From positions 1 through 53,111 of the IMG/VR virus record IMGVR_UViG_3300005265_000011: a stretch of DNA of 53,111 nt. One strand, given 5' to 3'. Positions 16,989-24,580 of this stretch are shown here, in pieces. The position numbers were made by a program, and so were the translations under genes. Source of the DNA: a virus. The notes beneath the pieces were generated by a model. It did not search any database, was not told the DNA's origin, and saw only the letters and a program-made list of their open reading frames with translations. Every line of letters begins with the position of its first letter. Positions within the stretch are counted from its first letter, which is position 1.

Positions 16989-17258
16989 TTAATTTACCCA
17001 ATTAACAACCTTACCATTACGAAAACATATTGTAGCCCTAGGCTGCCACCAATACGTCAATCCATAATGCCAACATTCCGAATAAGCTGTGGAGGTGTAA
17101 TCCTCCGGATAACCTAGTCTATCCAAAACCTCTTGCTCTGTCGATCCAACACGGATTGGAGGGGCATCAGCCTTCATCCCTGGATTCAATCCTGCACATG
17201 CCGTAAGATTGGCAAGAAGTAAAAATAAAACCACTGCTTTTACAAATTTCTTTTTCAT
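16989..17258 (-). CDS. Lipoprotein with BamE/SmpA-like domain
   Basis: This 89-residue protein begins MKKKFVKAVVLFLLLANLTAC, a signal peptide with lipobox LTAC, so Cys21 is probably lipidated. The mature part PIRVGSTEQEVLDRLGYPEDY followed by W..G..TICFRNGKVVNW is the compact fold seen in BamE/OmlA/SmpA-like lipoproteins. Phage-borne outer-membrane lipoproteins often block superinfection or receptors; that is inference here. The start uses AAGGAGAACAC upstream. Confidence 0.75.
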   Translation of the reverse strand: MKKKFVKAVVLFLLLANLTACAGLNPGMKADAPPIRVGSTEQEVLDRLGYPEDYTSTAYSECWHYGLTYWWQPRATICFRNGKVVNWVN

Positions 17259-17271
17259 TATGTGTTCTCCT

Positions 17272-17475
17272 TTAAACAAAAGTTACTTCATTAAGGTCGA
17301 CATTCCAATTCTGCTTGTATTTTGCTGGACAGGTTACTTCAGCCTGTTTCCTATCCAGAGAAACCAAGAATGCCACGACAGTGCCAACCTTGCGTGGGGA
17401 TGGCACACGAACCCACCGGCATTCCAATGGACGGTTTAGAAGCCTTTCAAATCGCTGCATTCTCGCCTTTGTCAT
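17272..17475 (-). CDS. Unrecognised small basic protein, 67 aa
   Basis: The family is not recognised. It is basic, with an N-terminal helix MTKARMQRFERLLNRPLECRW followed by strands (VGTVVAFLVSLDRKQAEVTCP). GGAGACAGCACA precedes the ATG. It is the second gene after promoter cassette copy A. Confidence 0.6.
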   Translation of the reverse strand: MTKARMQRFERLLNRPLECRWVRVPSPRKVGTVVAFLVSLDRKQAEVTCPAKYKQNWNVDLNEVTFV

Positions 17476-17488
17476 TGTGCTGTCTCCT

Positions 17489-17776
17489 TTAAAAAGCTAT
17501 CTTGTCACATACTTTGCCACGGTTCTCACATTTGGCAAATAATTTGCACTTTTTACAAGATACAAGAATATTCACCGCCGCTGTTATGGACTCTGTGACA
17601 TCCTGTGCACCTGTTTCCCATCCAGTGTGAAATATACGACCTTCCGGTGTCAGGACAAATGTTTCATCCTGTCCACCTTTAAAAAACATGTCTGCAGATC
17701 CCTGGATTGTGTAAGGGTTAAATTTTAAAACATTTATAAAAAATTGAACATTTTTCTGATACTGGGTAAGTTCCAT
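17489..17776 (-). CDS. Unrecognised Cys-containing protein, first gene after promoter cassette A
   Basis: This 95-residue protein has an aromatic N-terminal half (NVQFFINVLKFNPYTI) and four Cys near the end (CKKCKLFAKC...C), a likely Fe-S or Zn site. It starts just after the long promoter-leader repeat, so it should be expressed early and strongly. Function is not recognised. Confidence 0.65.
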   Translation of the reverse strand: MELTQYQKNVQFFINVLKFNPYTIQGSADMFFKGGQDETFVLTPEGRIFHTGWETGAQDVTESITAAVNILVSCKKCKLFAKCENRGKVCDKIAF

Positions 17777-17832
17777 TTTATTTTCTCCTTTTTGTTGTGT
17801 GTTTTTGTTGTGCTATTTTTGTTATGGTAATT

Positions 17833-17860
17833 AATATAATTATTTCTGATTAAATTGCAA
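17833..17860 (-). promoter_or_regulatory. Promoter-leader repeat, copy A
   Basis: TTGCAA (17855-17860), 16 bases, TATATT (17833-17838) on the minus strand, embedded in a conserved leader ending in AAAAAGGAG-type ribosome sites. It drives the 17776-13990 gene set. Near-identical copies occur at 37.5, 39.8 and twice at 46.2 kb. Confidence 0.75.
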
Positions 17861-17982
17861 ATATTTATGCCAGATTTTTTATAAAAAGCCAAAAAAATTT
17901 CCTTTGATAATTGGCTGAGATGGCTTTAATATTTCTGGTAAATATAATTATACTTCCAATTTAATCTCGTCCAAATGTCAAG

Positions 17983-18008
17983 TCTGTAATCATGGGCCTT
18001 GAGACGGA
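17983..18008 (-). repeat. 26-bp repeat unit L1
   Basis: The unit reads TCTGTAATCATGGG then CCTTGAGACGGA on the plus strand. The identical block, extended to 32 bp, recurs exactly 60 bp downstream (L2). It appears inverted, with one or two changes, at 39617-39642 and 39677-39702. It is a candidate operator for a phage regulator. Confidence 0.85.
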
Positions 18009-18042
18009 GGTAAAGGAAGCATTAAATTTGTATTTCATCAAG

Positions 18043-18068
18043 TCTGTAATCATGGGCCTTGAGACGGA
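18043..18068 (-). repeat. 26-bp repeat unit L2
   Basis: Second unit, 60 bp from L1 (about 5.7 helical turns). The preceding GTATTTCATCAA is also shared with the inner unit on the right arm, so the two arms are aligned beyond the unit itself. Confidence 0.85.
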
Positions 18069-18070
18069 GC

Positions 18071-18112
18071 AGAAAATAAAAAAGGTGCAAGGGCTTTTAC
18101 ACCCTCACACCT
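18071..18112 (-). terminator. Rho-independent terminator after the SSB gene
   Basis: On the minus strand an 11-bp stem (AGGTGTGAGGG with CCCTTGCACCT, two G-T pairs) closes an 8-base loop and is followed by TTTTTATTTTCT. It lies 38 bases after the SSB stop and ends the replication transcript before cassette A. Confidence 0.85.
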
Positions 18113-18150
18113 AGGTTGAGGTTAGGAGACACACTATGAAAAGATTTTAT

Positions 18151-19212
18151 TTACTGCACGGCATCCTGGTCCTCGACGCAGAAATCCCAAAGTGCGCAAT
18201 CGTCGCAATCCTCGGTTTCATCGCAGTCGTAAGCATACCTATGACCATATGGACAAGTGCGGCCAAATTCGTTATCGTCATCCTTCTTTTTCTTGGACTT
18301 CTTTTTCTTGGAGGACTTGGACTTCTTTTTCTTTCGAGGCTTTTCGTCCTCTTCGTCCTCGTCCTCATCATCAAAAGGGACGTCGTCCTCGTCCACGTCC
18401 TTAATGTACTTTTTCTTCCTGGACTTTTTGGACTTCTTTTTCTTTCGAGGCTTTTCGTCCTCTTCGTCCTCTTCGTCCTCTTCGTCCTCGTCCACATCAC
18501 CTCCAAGGAATAATGCTTCCAAATCATCATAAGAAAGCACATTAAGGATTTCATCCAGGTTATAAACCTCGTCCAGGATATCTTCGTCCAAATCATCGCC
18601 TTCAATGGCATCAATTTTCGACACCTTCATAAAAGTATTGCCTGCATATTTGTCCTTTTTCCAACGGACCCTGAGGTGTGGACGTTCCTCCAAATCCGCA
18701 ATGCCGAGGATTATATCGTCAGGATCTGCAGATTCAATTTCGTCATCCAGCATTTCACCAAAATTGGCATAGGCAATTTCTGCAAGCAGGATTTCTTCCT
18801 CATCTTCATCGAGGTTAATTATATTGTAAAGCTCACGCTTGCTTGGACGGAGGGCCTTAATTTCATCCTCATCCTCATCCCAATTGAGCTTTCTTGCACG
18901 TTCACAAATGGGACATTTTTTGCCTATTGTTTTGCGGCAAAGTACAGCTTCTCCATCTGGGCCAATATCATAATGTACAAAAATCTGGCGGCGGTAATCC
19001 AGTTCTCCTTTCTCCGTTTCTGGATTGTCATTTACCGTAACTTCATAGGGGACTATGGAAATAAGATTTTTCTTGCCACCTGGCTCGTACCATTCTACTC
19101 CTTCAGGTAAATTATACCTCAATCCACCACCTGTAGATTTCTCACGGTTTTCTGCCCGCTCCTTAATTCTCTCACGGTTAGATTTGAACTTACGACTTTT
19201 CTTTCTTGCCAT
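18151..19212 (-). CDS. Single-stranded DNA-binding protein (gp32-like)
   Basis: This 353-residue protein has a T4 gp32-like design. A basic N-terminus (RKKSRKFKSNRERIKERAENREK) fits cooperative binding. The core binds zinc through CRKTIGKKCPIC at residues 92-103 (H80 nearby), and an acidic region follows. The C-terminal third alternates strongly acidic and basic blocks (EDEEDEEDEEDEKPRKKKKSK occurs twice). The tail, about residues 320-346, has six Cys and a His and may bind a second zinc. It should coat ssDNA and recruit replication proteins. Confidence 0.78.
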   Translation of the reverse strand: MARKKSRKFKSNRERIKERAENREKSTGGGLRYNLPEGVEWYEPGGKKNLISIVPYEVTVNDNPETEKGELDYRRQIFVHYDIGPDGEAVLCRKTIGKKCPICERARKLNWDEDEDEIKALRPSKRELYNIINLDEDEEEILLAEIAYANFGEMLDDEIESADPDDIILGIADLEERPHLRVRWKKDKYAGNTFMKVSKIDAIEGDDLDEDILDEVYNLDEILNVLSYDDLEALFLGGDVDEDEEDEEDEEDEKPRKKKKSKKSRKKKYIKDVDEDDVPFDDEDEDEEDEKPRKKKKSKSSKKKKSKKKKDDDNEFGRTCPYGHRYAYDCDETEDCDDCALWDFCVEDQDAVQ

Positions 19213-19681
19213 TTCTTTTTCTCCTTCTTAATTTTGATTTTTTGCGCTGACCACGTATCTTTTCTACTTCTTCCGAAAGATTGCGTGGATCAACTGGTGT
19301 CATAAAATAATCCATGGCAGCCAACTTCACCAGCTCGCGCAATGCGTCTCCTTTGGCGTGTGCTGCCTTGCTCGCTGCTATTGCCTTATCATACCTATAA
19401 TTTGCCTCAACAATTTCATTTTTTATGGCAATTATGTTTTCATTTTTGTTGATTTCATTTTCAATTGCCCCTTCCGTCACCCTCATTTTTGAGGGGAAGT
19501 ATTGCTCTGGATATTTTCGTATAATTTCATCCAATTTGGCAATTTGCAATTCCTTTTCACGCTTCAACTTTTCAAGCTCACGTCGCGTTTCCGCAACTTC
19601 CTTATTAGCCTCATAAATAAGGTTTGCTTGTTCCAATAACTCAACATCAATAGCGTCTGGGTCAATATGGTAATTTTCCAT
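19190..19681 (-). CDS. Coiled-coil protein upstream of SSB, 163 aa
   Basis: Most of the chain is a long coiled coil (VAETRRELEKLKREKELQIAKLDEII at about residues 29-54), followed by Ala-rich helices and a very basic C-terminus (RGQRKKSKLRRRKRNGKKEKS). It overlaps the SSB start. This could be a DNA-binding partner or mediator of SSB/recombinase. The family is not recognised. Confidence 0.65.
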   Translation of the reverse strand: MENYHIDPDAIDVELLEQANLIYEANKEVAETRRELEKLKREKELQIAKLDEIIRKYPEQYFPSKMRVTEGAIENEINKNENIIAIKNEIVEANYRYDKAIAASKAAHAKGDALRELVKLAAMDYFMTPVDPRNLSEEVEKIRGQRKKSKLRRRKRNGKKEKS

Positions 19682-19711
19682 AAATGCTGGTTGGGCCTCC
19701 TTTTATTATAA

Positions 19712-19740
19712 TCTGTAACATGGCTGCTCACCCTTGTCAA
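19712..19740 (-). promoter_or_regulatory. Promoter for coiled-coil and SSB genes
   Basis: Perfect TTGACA (19735-19740), 17 bases, TACAGA (19712-19717) with TGT before it (an extended -10). It lies across the end of the clamp loader gene, 31 bases before the next ATG. It would boost SSB over the enzymes upstream. Confidence 0.6.
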
Positions 19741-20645
19741 GTATTTTGTGTGGCATCAAAACAAGAAAAAACCAATCCTGCAAATCCTGTAGAAAAGTAA
19801 TCCTCGGAAAAGCATTCGATGATGGCAGCAGCTTTATTATTACCTTGATTTAATAAAACGGAAGACATGTAGGAAAGGATGAGGCGGCGAATTTGTTCTG
19901 GATCCTGGCCTTTGAGTTTCTTTAGAATAGGAGAGATTACTTTCCAAGATTTACCTTTAAGTAATGCACGGCACAATTCTATGGCGTCAATATCTTCGTC
20001 GACCTCACTAATTGCCTCCTCCATTTGTTCCACAGGTAGATCAATTACCTTCTCCAATAACACCAACGAAGATCTCACCGCACCACCTGTCACGTCATAT
20101 ATTTTTTCCAGGACATTAACAGGCACTTTCTTTCTCTCCTTCCGAGAGATTTTCTTTAAAAAATGCAGCAGTTCTTTCTCACCCAATGGAGCAACATTAA
20201 AAACACTGCACCGGCTCTTAATTGTAGCAAGCAATTTATTTGGTTCTGTGGTAGCGAGGATGAAGTAGACATGAGAAGGCGTGTCTTCTAGGGCCTTGAG
20301 AAGGGCATTTTGTGCGTCCTTCGTCATCATATGGCATTCATCCAAAAGCCACACTCTAACCTCTCCACGCATCGCACCAAGATTCATTTGCTTGCGGATC
20401 TCACGGATGGTGTCAATTCCTCTGAAATCCGCAGCATCAACCTCAATAAAATCCCTTTCTGAACATCCGACCTCTCGCCTAACAATCCGTGCAAGTGTAG
20501 TCTTGCCACAGCCAGAAGGTCCAACGAAAAGAAACGCATGGGGTTTACTGTCCTTTTTTAAGACGGATTGGAGGGCTTTGACTGTGCTTTTATTCCCTAC
20601 AAATTTGTCTAGGTTTTTAGGCCTATATTTCCTGTATAAATTCAT
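19737..20645 (-). CDS. Clamp loader ATPase (DnaX/RFC-like)
   Basis: This 302-residue AAA+ protein would open and load the phage sliding clamp. It begins MNLYRKYRPKNLDKFVGN, as DnaX/RFC proteins do. Walker A GPSGCGKT is at residues 42-49, Walker B LLDECH at 100-105 and the SRC motif (KSRCSVF) at 143-149. Length matches a small RFC subunit. No second loader subunit was recognised in the window, so a homomeric loader or host delta subunits may be used. Confidence 0.9.
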   Translation of the reverse strand: MNLYRKYRPKNLDKFVGNKSTVKALQSVLKKDSKPHAFLFVGPSGCGKTTLARIVRREVGCSERDFIEVDAADFRGIDTIREIRKQMNLGAMRGEVRVWLLDECHMMTKDAQNALLKALEDTPSHVYFILATTEPNKLLATIKSRCSVFNVAPLGEKELLHFLKKISRKERKKVPVNVLEKIYDVTGGAVRSSLVLLEKVIDLPVEQMEEAISEVDEDIDAIELCRALLKGKSWKVISPILKKLKGQDPEQIRRLILSYMSSVLLNQGNNKAAAIIECFSEDYFSTGFAGLVFSCFDATQNT

Positions 20646-20854
20646 TACTCTTCCCCTGAAATTCTACGAAGCTCTTTCACCATATACTTCATTCTGCAAA
20701 AAAATTCGTCCTCCGTCATTTCGTGTGAAGGATCCCAATCATACCTCACAACATGTTTAAAAGAAGGTGGGCCTGTTGTGAGCATTAGGCTGTGGATATC
20801 GGCTGTGGGATCTGCTGGATTGTGCATTTTGTAAACTGCCATTCTTAATTTCAT
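20645..20854 (-). CDS. Unrecognised small protein between polymerase and clamp loader, 69 aa
   Basis: The family is not recognised. It begins MKLRMAVYKMHNPADPTADIH and contains KHVVRYDWDPSHEMTEDEFF. It is helical at the C-terminus. AAGGAG precedes the ATG and its stop overlaps the clamp loader start by one base. Position hints at a replisome accessory role. Confidence 0.6.
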   Translation of the reverse strand: MKLRMAVYKMHNPADPTADIHSLMLTTGPPSFKHVVRYDWDPSHEMTEDEFFCRMKYMVKELRRISGEE

Positions 20855-20869
20855 AATATTTTCTCCTTT

Positions 20870-22345
20870 TTACTTTCTCACCCCACGGCACACAGGACAC
20901 TCTGCCACAGTGTATAATGAATTTCCATCTTCATCCTTCACATCCTTCATATATAACCATTCATTTCCACATGTGCAGCTTGGATAATATGCCACCTCCT
21001 TCTTATAATACCAAGGCATGTCAACTGGAGCGAGCTCAACCTCAATTCCCAATGGAATGGTTATAACGGGCCAATGTTGCACCACCCTTTTCGTCATAAC
21101 AGTTTTCACAATACGCAGGACTTTATTTATTTCTGGAGGCCAAATCATAAGGACGAGAGAGTCATGGATTTGCCCCAAAATTCTCGTCTTAAAGCCGCGT
21201 TTTTTGAAAATTTTATGTATTTGGATGAAGCTCCATAACAACCAATGGAAGGCGAATCCTTGTACGGGATAATTTGTCACCTCCTTGCGAGACATAACAC
21301 CAGAACAAGTAAATCCGGAGTAGAGGTAAATTTCTCCCTTCTTCAGATAATCTTTCCACTGCTTTTCCTTCCATTTGCCGTAAACTCTAAATCTCTTATT
21401 CCAAAAAATATCCTCAACTTTCTGTATCCGCTTTTCAAATTTGAGATAGGATTGTATTCCACGAGAATGCAAGTGCTCACGAAGTGGCACGCCATCTGCA
21501 GTCTTCAAATCCATTTGGTCGATACTGGACCATAAATTTTCTGCACAATTTTTATAATAGTCCCCATAGAATTCCGGAAAAACAAATTTATTCTTCCCAC
21601 AATAACGAATATCCTTCGTCATTTGCGCCATTTCGAGCAAATAACAATCCATCGCAGTGTCACGGTGCATGTCCTTGGATGGGTCGGTGAGGTATTTGAA
21701 CATATTTGGATCCTGGTGATAACAATATGCTCCTTTAACCTCTGCCCCGGAATAATCAATTTCTCCAATCATGTATCCTGGTTCTGGGACAAATGCCATA
21801 CGGCAAAGTTTTTTAATTTCTGGATCTCGTACAGGAATATTTTGAAAGTTTGGCGCCTCAGAGCTTGAGCGGTAGGTTTGTGCAACATGCAAATTAAACA
21901 TAGGACGCATGATGCCTGAAACAGATTCCTTTAAAAAATTTCCAATATAAGTATTTTTTGCCTTTAGTAATTTTCTCGCCTTTAGGATATCCTTTGCAAC
22001 CTCACAATCGAGTGAAGCAAGCGCCTCCTCATCCGTGGAAGGTTTGCCAGAATCTGTCTCCTTCTGAGATTTGTGTCCTCCATATTTGAATAATAAGTCC
22101 GCAATAACATCTCCAGAATTTACACTAAATTCCTTCAACCTATTGTGTCTTTTCCACTTCTTAAATTCTTTGGATTTTCTAATCCGCTTCTCAATAAGCG
22201 AAATTTTTTTATCCAGCCTCTTCTGAGCCCGTTTACAGTATTCAATATCTATAGGAAGACCATTGGATTCCACTTCCGCGAAAGCAAGCATTCCTTCGTG
22301 GAGCAGCATATAGGCATCCTTTGTTTTTGGAACAAGTTTAACCAA
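20870..22345 (-). CDS. Family A DNA polymerase, polymerase domain only
   Basis: This 491-residue replicative polymerase has palm, fingers and thumb; its exonuclease is in the neighbouring gene. Visible landmarks are NFQNIPVR at about residues 166-173, motif A GEIDYSGAE (D197), motif B RYCGKNKFVFPEFYG (247-261) and motif C QIHDSLV (H394, D395). A CxC...CPVC zinc site ends the protein (about 448-486). The start is TTG at 22345, supported by AAGGAGAT in the overlapping upstream gene. Motif B differs from the usual RRxxKxxNYG spelling. Confidence 0.92.
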   Translation of the reverse strand: MVKLVPKTKDAYMLLHEGMLAFAEVESNGLPIDIEYCKRAQKRLDKKISLIEKRIRKSKEFKKWKRHNRLKEFSVNSGDVIADLLFKYGGHKSQKETDSGKPSTDEEALASLDCEVAKDILKARKLLKAKNTYIGNFLKESVSGIMRPMFNLHVAQTYRSSSEAPNFQNIPVRDPEIKKLCRMAFVPEPGYMIGEIDYSGAEVKGAYCYHQDPNMFKYLTDPSKDMHRDTAMDCYLLEMAQMTKDIRYCGKNKFVFPEFYGDYYKNCAENLWSSIDQMDLKTADGVPLREHLHSRGIQSYLKFEKRIQKVEDIFWNKRFRVYGKWKEKQWKDYLKKGEIYLYSGFTCSGVMSRKEVTNYPVQGFAFHWLLWSFIQIHKIFKKRGFKTRILGQIHDSLVLMIWPPEINKVLRIVKTVMTKRVVQHWPVITIPLGIEVELAPVDMPWYYKKEVAYYPSCTCGNEWLYMKDVKDEDGNSLYTVAECPVCRGVRK

Positions 22346-23567
22346 AACCTATCTCCTTCATCATGTCAATTGCAAGCCTATACTCTATTAAAGCATCCAT
22401 TCCACAATACTGCAACAATTCATCAAAAGGAGCATCCGCAATCCTGTTAAAATTATTTGCTCCCCTATCCCCACGCCCTTCCAAAAATTCCTTTATAGAT
22501 TTGTCATATTCCCATACTCCAAGCCGTGCTGTCGCATTAAATTTTAGGCCTGTGGTATATGGACGGTTATCCAAGATGTGCGCGGCGAGCATGGTGTCGA
22601 AGGCCCAACAATGGATTCTTGTGTGCAACAGCGATCTCGTCCACCTATCTTCGAATTTCGCATTTTGTGCCACCTTCCCAATAGCCGGGTCACGGAGGAT
22701 GTCAAGGAACAGCTTTAGGTTTTCCTTAGAAATATCCTTAATGGAAAAGGAGTATGCAAATTCTGGCGAATAGCAAATAGAGACACAATATATCTCGTGT
22801 CCTTCTCTGTCTGGTTTTAGGCCTGTGGTTTCATAGTCGAAGGCTAAATAAGGAGGTTTAATTTTGAGGATTCGTCTAAGCACCTTAGAGATTTTCTTGT
22901 CGTCATACAGCTTCCTTATTTGCGTCTCCAAGATAGGTGGCGGTAACTCTTTCCCAATCAAATTAAAGCCAGCTTTAATGTCCTTTTCAAATCTCATCCT
23001 AAATTGTGGTTGTGTGCTTTTCCTGGACACGTGCGAAGGATGAAAAATCGGAACAAGCCAGCAGTTATATTCGTGGAATGGAATATGGAATCCCCTCCAC
23101 CTGGAAATAGAAAACGGCCCCTCGGTCAAGTAGTTGCCCAACACCGCCTCAACCGCAATCCCTCCAACCAAAAATATGACTCCGGGGCCGTTTATGTTTT
23201 CTGAAAATTCTTTTATGTCCTTAAATAATTTCTTCCTGCAACATTCCACCTGAAAAGCAGTTGGTGTGGCATTATGGATGGGCCGGCAACGGCAAGAATT
23301 CGTCTTGTATCCGTCATGGATACTCTGACCCGTCATGTCTTCAAAACATTCGTCATAAAGTTTTCCTGCGGCACCAATAAACTGCTCACCCTTAATATCC
23401 TCATGCCGACCTGGCGCCTCACCAATATGCAACACGGGGAGCTTTCGTCGACCTGCCATTTCCATTTTTGGGTGAGAGCAATTCCTCGCCAAACCACAAG
23501 AAAAACAAGAAAGAGGCTTGCCTTTAGCAGTGCTCTTACTTTCTTTAAGATTAAAAAATCCTTTCAT
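22338..23567 (-). CDS. Uracil-DNA glycosylase (family 4-like) fused to DnaQ/Pol A-type 3'-5' exonuclease
   Basis: The protein has 409 residues. Residues 15-205 are a family 4-like UDG: Cys pair C21/C24, GEAPG at 49-53, FIGAAGKLYD at 63-72, SCRCRP at 91-96, C109/C110 and HPSHV at 176-180. A 4Fe-4S cluster is likely. Residues 235-405 are a proofreading exonuclease with FDYETTG (D244, E246), AQNAKFED (about 300-307) and YCGMD (Y387, D391). It therefore supplies proofreading and uracil removal to the polymerase encoded next. The ATGA overlap with the clamp gene couples translation. Confidence 0.9.
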   Translation of the reverse strand: MKGFFNLKESKSTAKGKPLSCFSCGLARNCSHPKMEMAGRRKLPVLHIGEAPGRHEDIKGEQFIGAAGKLYDECFEDMTGQSIHDGYKTNSCRCRPIHNATPTAFQVECCRKKLFKDIKEFSENINGPGVIFLVGGIAVEAVLGNYLTEGPFSISRWRGFHIPFHEYNCWLVPIFHPSHVSRKSTQPQFRMRFEKDIKAGFNLIGKELPPPILETQIRKLYDDKKISKVLRRILKIKPPYLAFDYETTGLKPDREGHEIYCVSICYSPEFAYSFSIKDISKENLKLFLDILRDPAIGKVAQNAKFEDRWTRSLLHTRIHCWAFDTMLAAHILDNRPYTTGLKFNATARLGVWEYDKSIKEFLEGRGDRGANNFNRIADAPFDELLQYCGMDALIEYRLAIDMMKEIGFG

Positions 23568-24580
23568 TTTGACAAAGTTACGGCATGGATAAAGTTTTCG
23601 TCATAAGCATAAAGTATGCCACGTTCATCCAGGTCGACTTCGTACCTTCCTTTTATAAGGTCCTTCAAAAGGAGAGGGTGGCAATAGAATTTGAAAGATG
23701 GCAATGCTTCATCAATTTCAATGCGTTCCTTAAACCATCCTTCCTCTCCTCGACCATTAATAATTATGTGGTCTTTGGAAACCGCCACCCTAATAGTGTT
23801 GGAAGCGTCAATATCTTTTCCAATAAATATCCCTGCCCTATCCAGCGCCTTGGAAATGTCTGGCAGGACAAAGGAGTCCGCTGTTTGCTCACGCTCATAA
23901 ACGAAACTTATGTCTGGAAAATTGTCAATGAAACGCCTACAGGAAAAAATAGGATCACGCTTCTTGCCACTCCAAAAATGCACCCATGCACTGCCTTTCT
24001 CCATTCCAATATACTTAATATATTTCAAATCAAGCAGTGCTTTACAGGAGGCGGACGGAATTAAAATCTCATAAGGTAAGCCATCCATTTTGACATAAGA
24101 AACCCTGTAATTATCTGAAGCCGCGATATAGCCTTCATCACTTATATACACATTGCATAGGACTGGTTTGGAGAAATCTGTGCCCACCGAAGGCAGCACC
24201 TTCGCAACCGCATCCATAAAACCTTTTGGAAGTTTAATCCATTTTTCTGGAGTGTCTATGTCATCAATGGGAAGCTCAATTTCCTTAAAGCATTTTATGC
24301 CTGCTTTGTATCCTCCGGAACGGACCACAAGCTCATTTTTCTTTTGCTTAATTTCAATGTCTGGAGAAGGGGCTTTCGCAAGGACGGAAAGGAGTGGTTT
24401 TGCAAGCACGGCGCCTTCAAATCCAATATCCAAAACTGTCCGCATTGTTATCCTGTCATCGTAGGAGTATGCGTATCCATCAGAAAAGACGAAACAATTA
24501 ACTTGGCTCACCTCCTCCTTGGTGGAAACGGCTGGTCGGATTGCTTCCAGCTTTTTAAGCAATTTATTTCTTTTCATCAT
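23564..24580 (-). CDS. DNA polymerase sliding clamp (DnaN-like)
   Basis: This 338-residue ring clamp would tether the phage polymerase. Beta-clamp features include a repeated helix-strand pattern, NVYISDEGYIAASDNYRVSYVKM at about residues 143-165 and a C-terminal YAYDENFIHAVTLSK like the DnaN end. It is slightly shorter than bacterial DnaN (about 366). It overlaps the dpdA-like stop and the UDG-exonuclease start by 4 bases each, so clamp, modification enzyme and proofreader are translated in series. Confidence 0.82.
   Translation of the reverse strand: MMKRNKLLKKLEAIRPAVSTKEEVSQVNCFVFSDGYAYSYDDRITMRTVLDIGFEGAVLAKPLLSVLAKAPSPDIEIKQKKNELVVRSGGYKAGIKCFKEIELPIDDIDTPEKWIKLPKGFMDAVAKVLPSVGTDFSKPVLCNVYISDEGYIAASDNYRVSYVKMDGLPYEILIPSASCKALLDLKYIKYIGMEKGSAWVHFWSGKKRDPIFSCRRFIDNFPDISFVYEREQTADSFVLPDISKALDRAGIFIGKDIDASNTIRVAVSKDHIIINGRGEEGWFKERIEIDEALPSFKFYCHPLLLKDLIKGRYEVDLDERGILYAYDENFIHAVTLSK

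Larger units (their letters stand above)
17785..18068. repeat. Left arm of long imperfect inverted repeat (control cassette)
   Basis: This arm covers a promoter-leader (17785-17860), an AT-rich middle and two 26-bp units. The reverse complement of 39617-39882 matches it block by block: leader, TTTCCTTTGATAATTGG, CTGGTAAATAT, AATCTCGTCCAAAT, then two units with the same 60-bp phase. The arms bracket 21.5 kb of replication and modification genes. The part 17785-17897 also recurs, without gaps, at 37477-37589 as a direct repeat. Confidence 0.85.

Noticed and set aside
18136-18513. Plus-strand ORF of 125 codons behind AGGAGACACACT, hydrophobic product
   Set aside because: It is antisense to the SSB acidic/basic repeats, which read as Leu/Phe/Val runs on the other strand. 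The product has no natural pattern; only the ribosome-site-like sequence is curious.
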